Assembly (NCBI RefSeq): GCF_001690185.1 | Contig: NZ_LZGN01000022.1 | Coordinates: 62,001-126,000 of the forward strand | From: Gilliamella sp. wkB308 | Lineage (GTDB): Bacteria > Pseudomonadota > Gammaproteobacteria > Enterobacterales > Orbaceae | Direction of reading: 5' to 3' | Length of the DNA stretch: 64,000 nt | Part shown: positions 63,980 to 64,000 of the stretch, in pieces | Layout: the number at the start of each line of letters is the position of its first letter | How positions within the stretch are numbered: the stretch's first letter is position 1 | Translations under genes and position numbers: made by a program | Notes under the pieces: model-generated | The model's database searches: none | Told to the model about the DNA's origin: nothing | The model's input: the letters and a program-made list of their open reading frames with translations, nothing else

Positions 63980-64000
63980 TTAACTTGGTGGGCTGGACAA

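Overview
The window joins the right-hand 30.4 kb of a prophage to about 33 kb of host chromosome, and a second accessory element begins at the far right edge. The DNA is AT-rich. The host genes (cysB, topA, matP, a complete hisGDCBHAFI operon with hisL, ispE, lolB, hemA, QueH, a ynb-type lipid cluster) point to a gammaproteobacterium. AT richness together with this gene set suggests an Orbaceae-like (Gilliamella-type) gut symbiont. That placement is inference, not a database result.

Prophage (1-30364). It ends on the right in a 3' fragment of tRNA-Lys(CTT), a classical attachment-site scar. Its left end and integrase lie outside the window. The regulatory half is lambda-like. A leftward operon carries a Dam-type methylase, RdgC, a YqaJ/Red-alpha-type exonuclease and small unknown genes. 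A cI/cro switch follows, with five recognisable operators spaced exactly 23 bp apart in a right cluster of three and a left cluster of two. Leftward transcription passes a perfect boxA and then two near-identical terminator modules placed just ahead of genes, as expected for an antiterminated operon. The rightward operon has a replication initiator gene with an internal iteron origin, a DnaC-type helicase loader and a run of very small genes.

Between the early and late genes (8.5-10.7 kb) is an accessory island. It holds a divergent pair (an unknown 89-aa protein and an HTH regulator) separated by three CGCCCA-type palindromes, a strong promoter followed about 70 bp later by a strong terminator (resembling lambda pR'-tR'), and two paralogous small HTH proteins. 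The late genes (10.5-30.1 kb) encode a T7-like podovirus particle: portal, scaffold, capsid, tail tubes A and B, gp13-like GNAT, internal core proteins with the gp16 role apparently divided between two genes, both terminase subunits, holin, M15 endolysin, Rz with nested Rz1, and collagen-repeat tail fibres. No phage RNA or DNA polymerase is seen. The phage therefore combines lambda-type control with a T7-type virion.

Host region (30.4-63.4 kb). In order: an SMR efflux pump, queH, a 1427-residue BcrAD/HgdC-like activase without a neighbouring dehydratase, a ynbA-ynbC-ynbD-unknown-ynbB phospholipid cluster, a stand-alone HPr with a Firmicutes-like Ser46 motif, an APC permease, an amidohydrolase, matP, topA, cysB, the his operon with its His-rich leader and attenuator, DoxX, a DUF421 protein, ispE/lolB divergent from hemA, a YdhL-like protein, a zinc-ribbon protein and tRNA-Leu(CAA).

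Right edge (63.4-64.0 kb). Immediately downstream of tRNA-Leu lies a promoter, a short terminator-ended RNA and a leader with two segments complementary to that RNA. This is the architecture of phage P1/P4-type C4/CI antisense-RNA immunity and marks the start of another integrated element.
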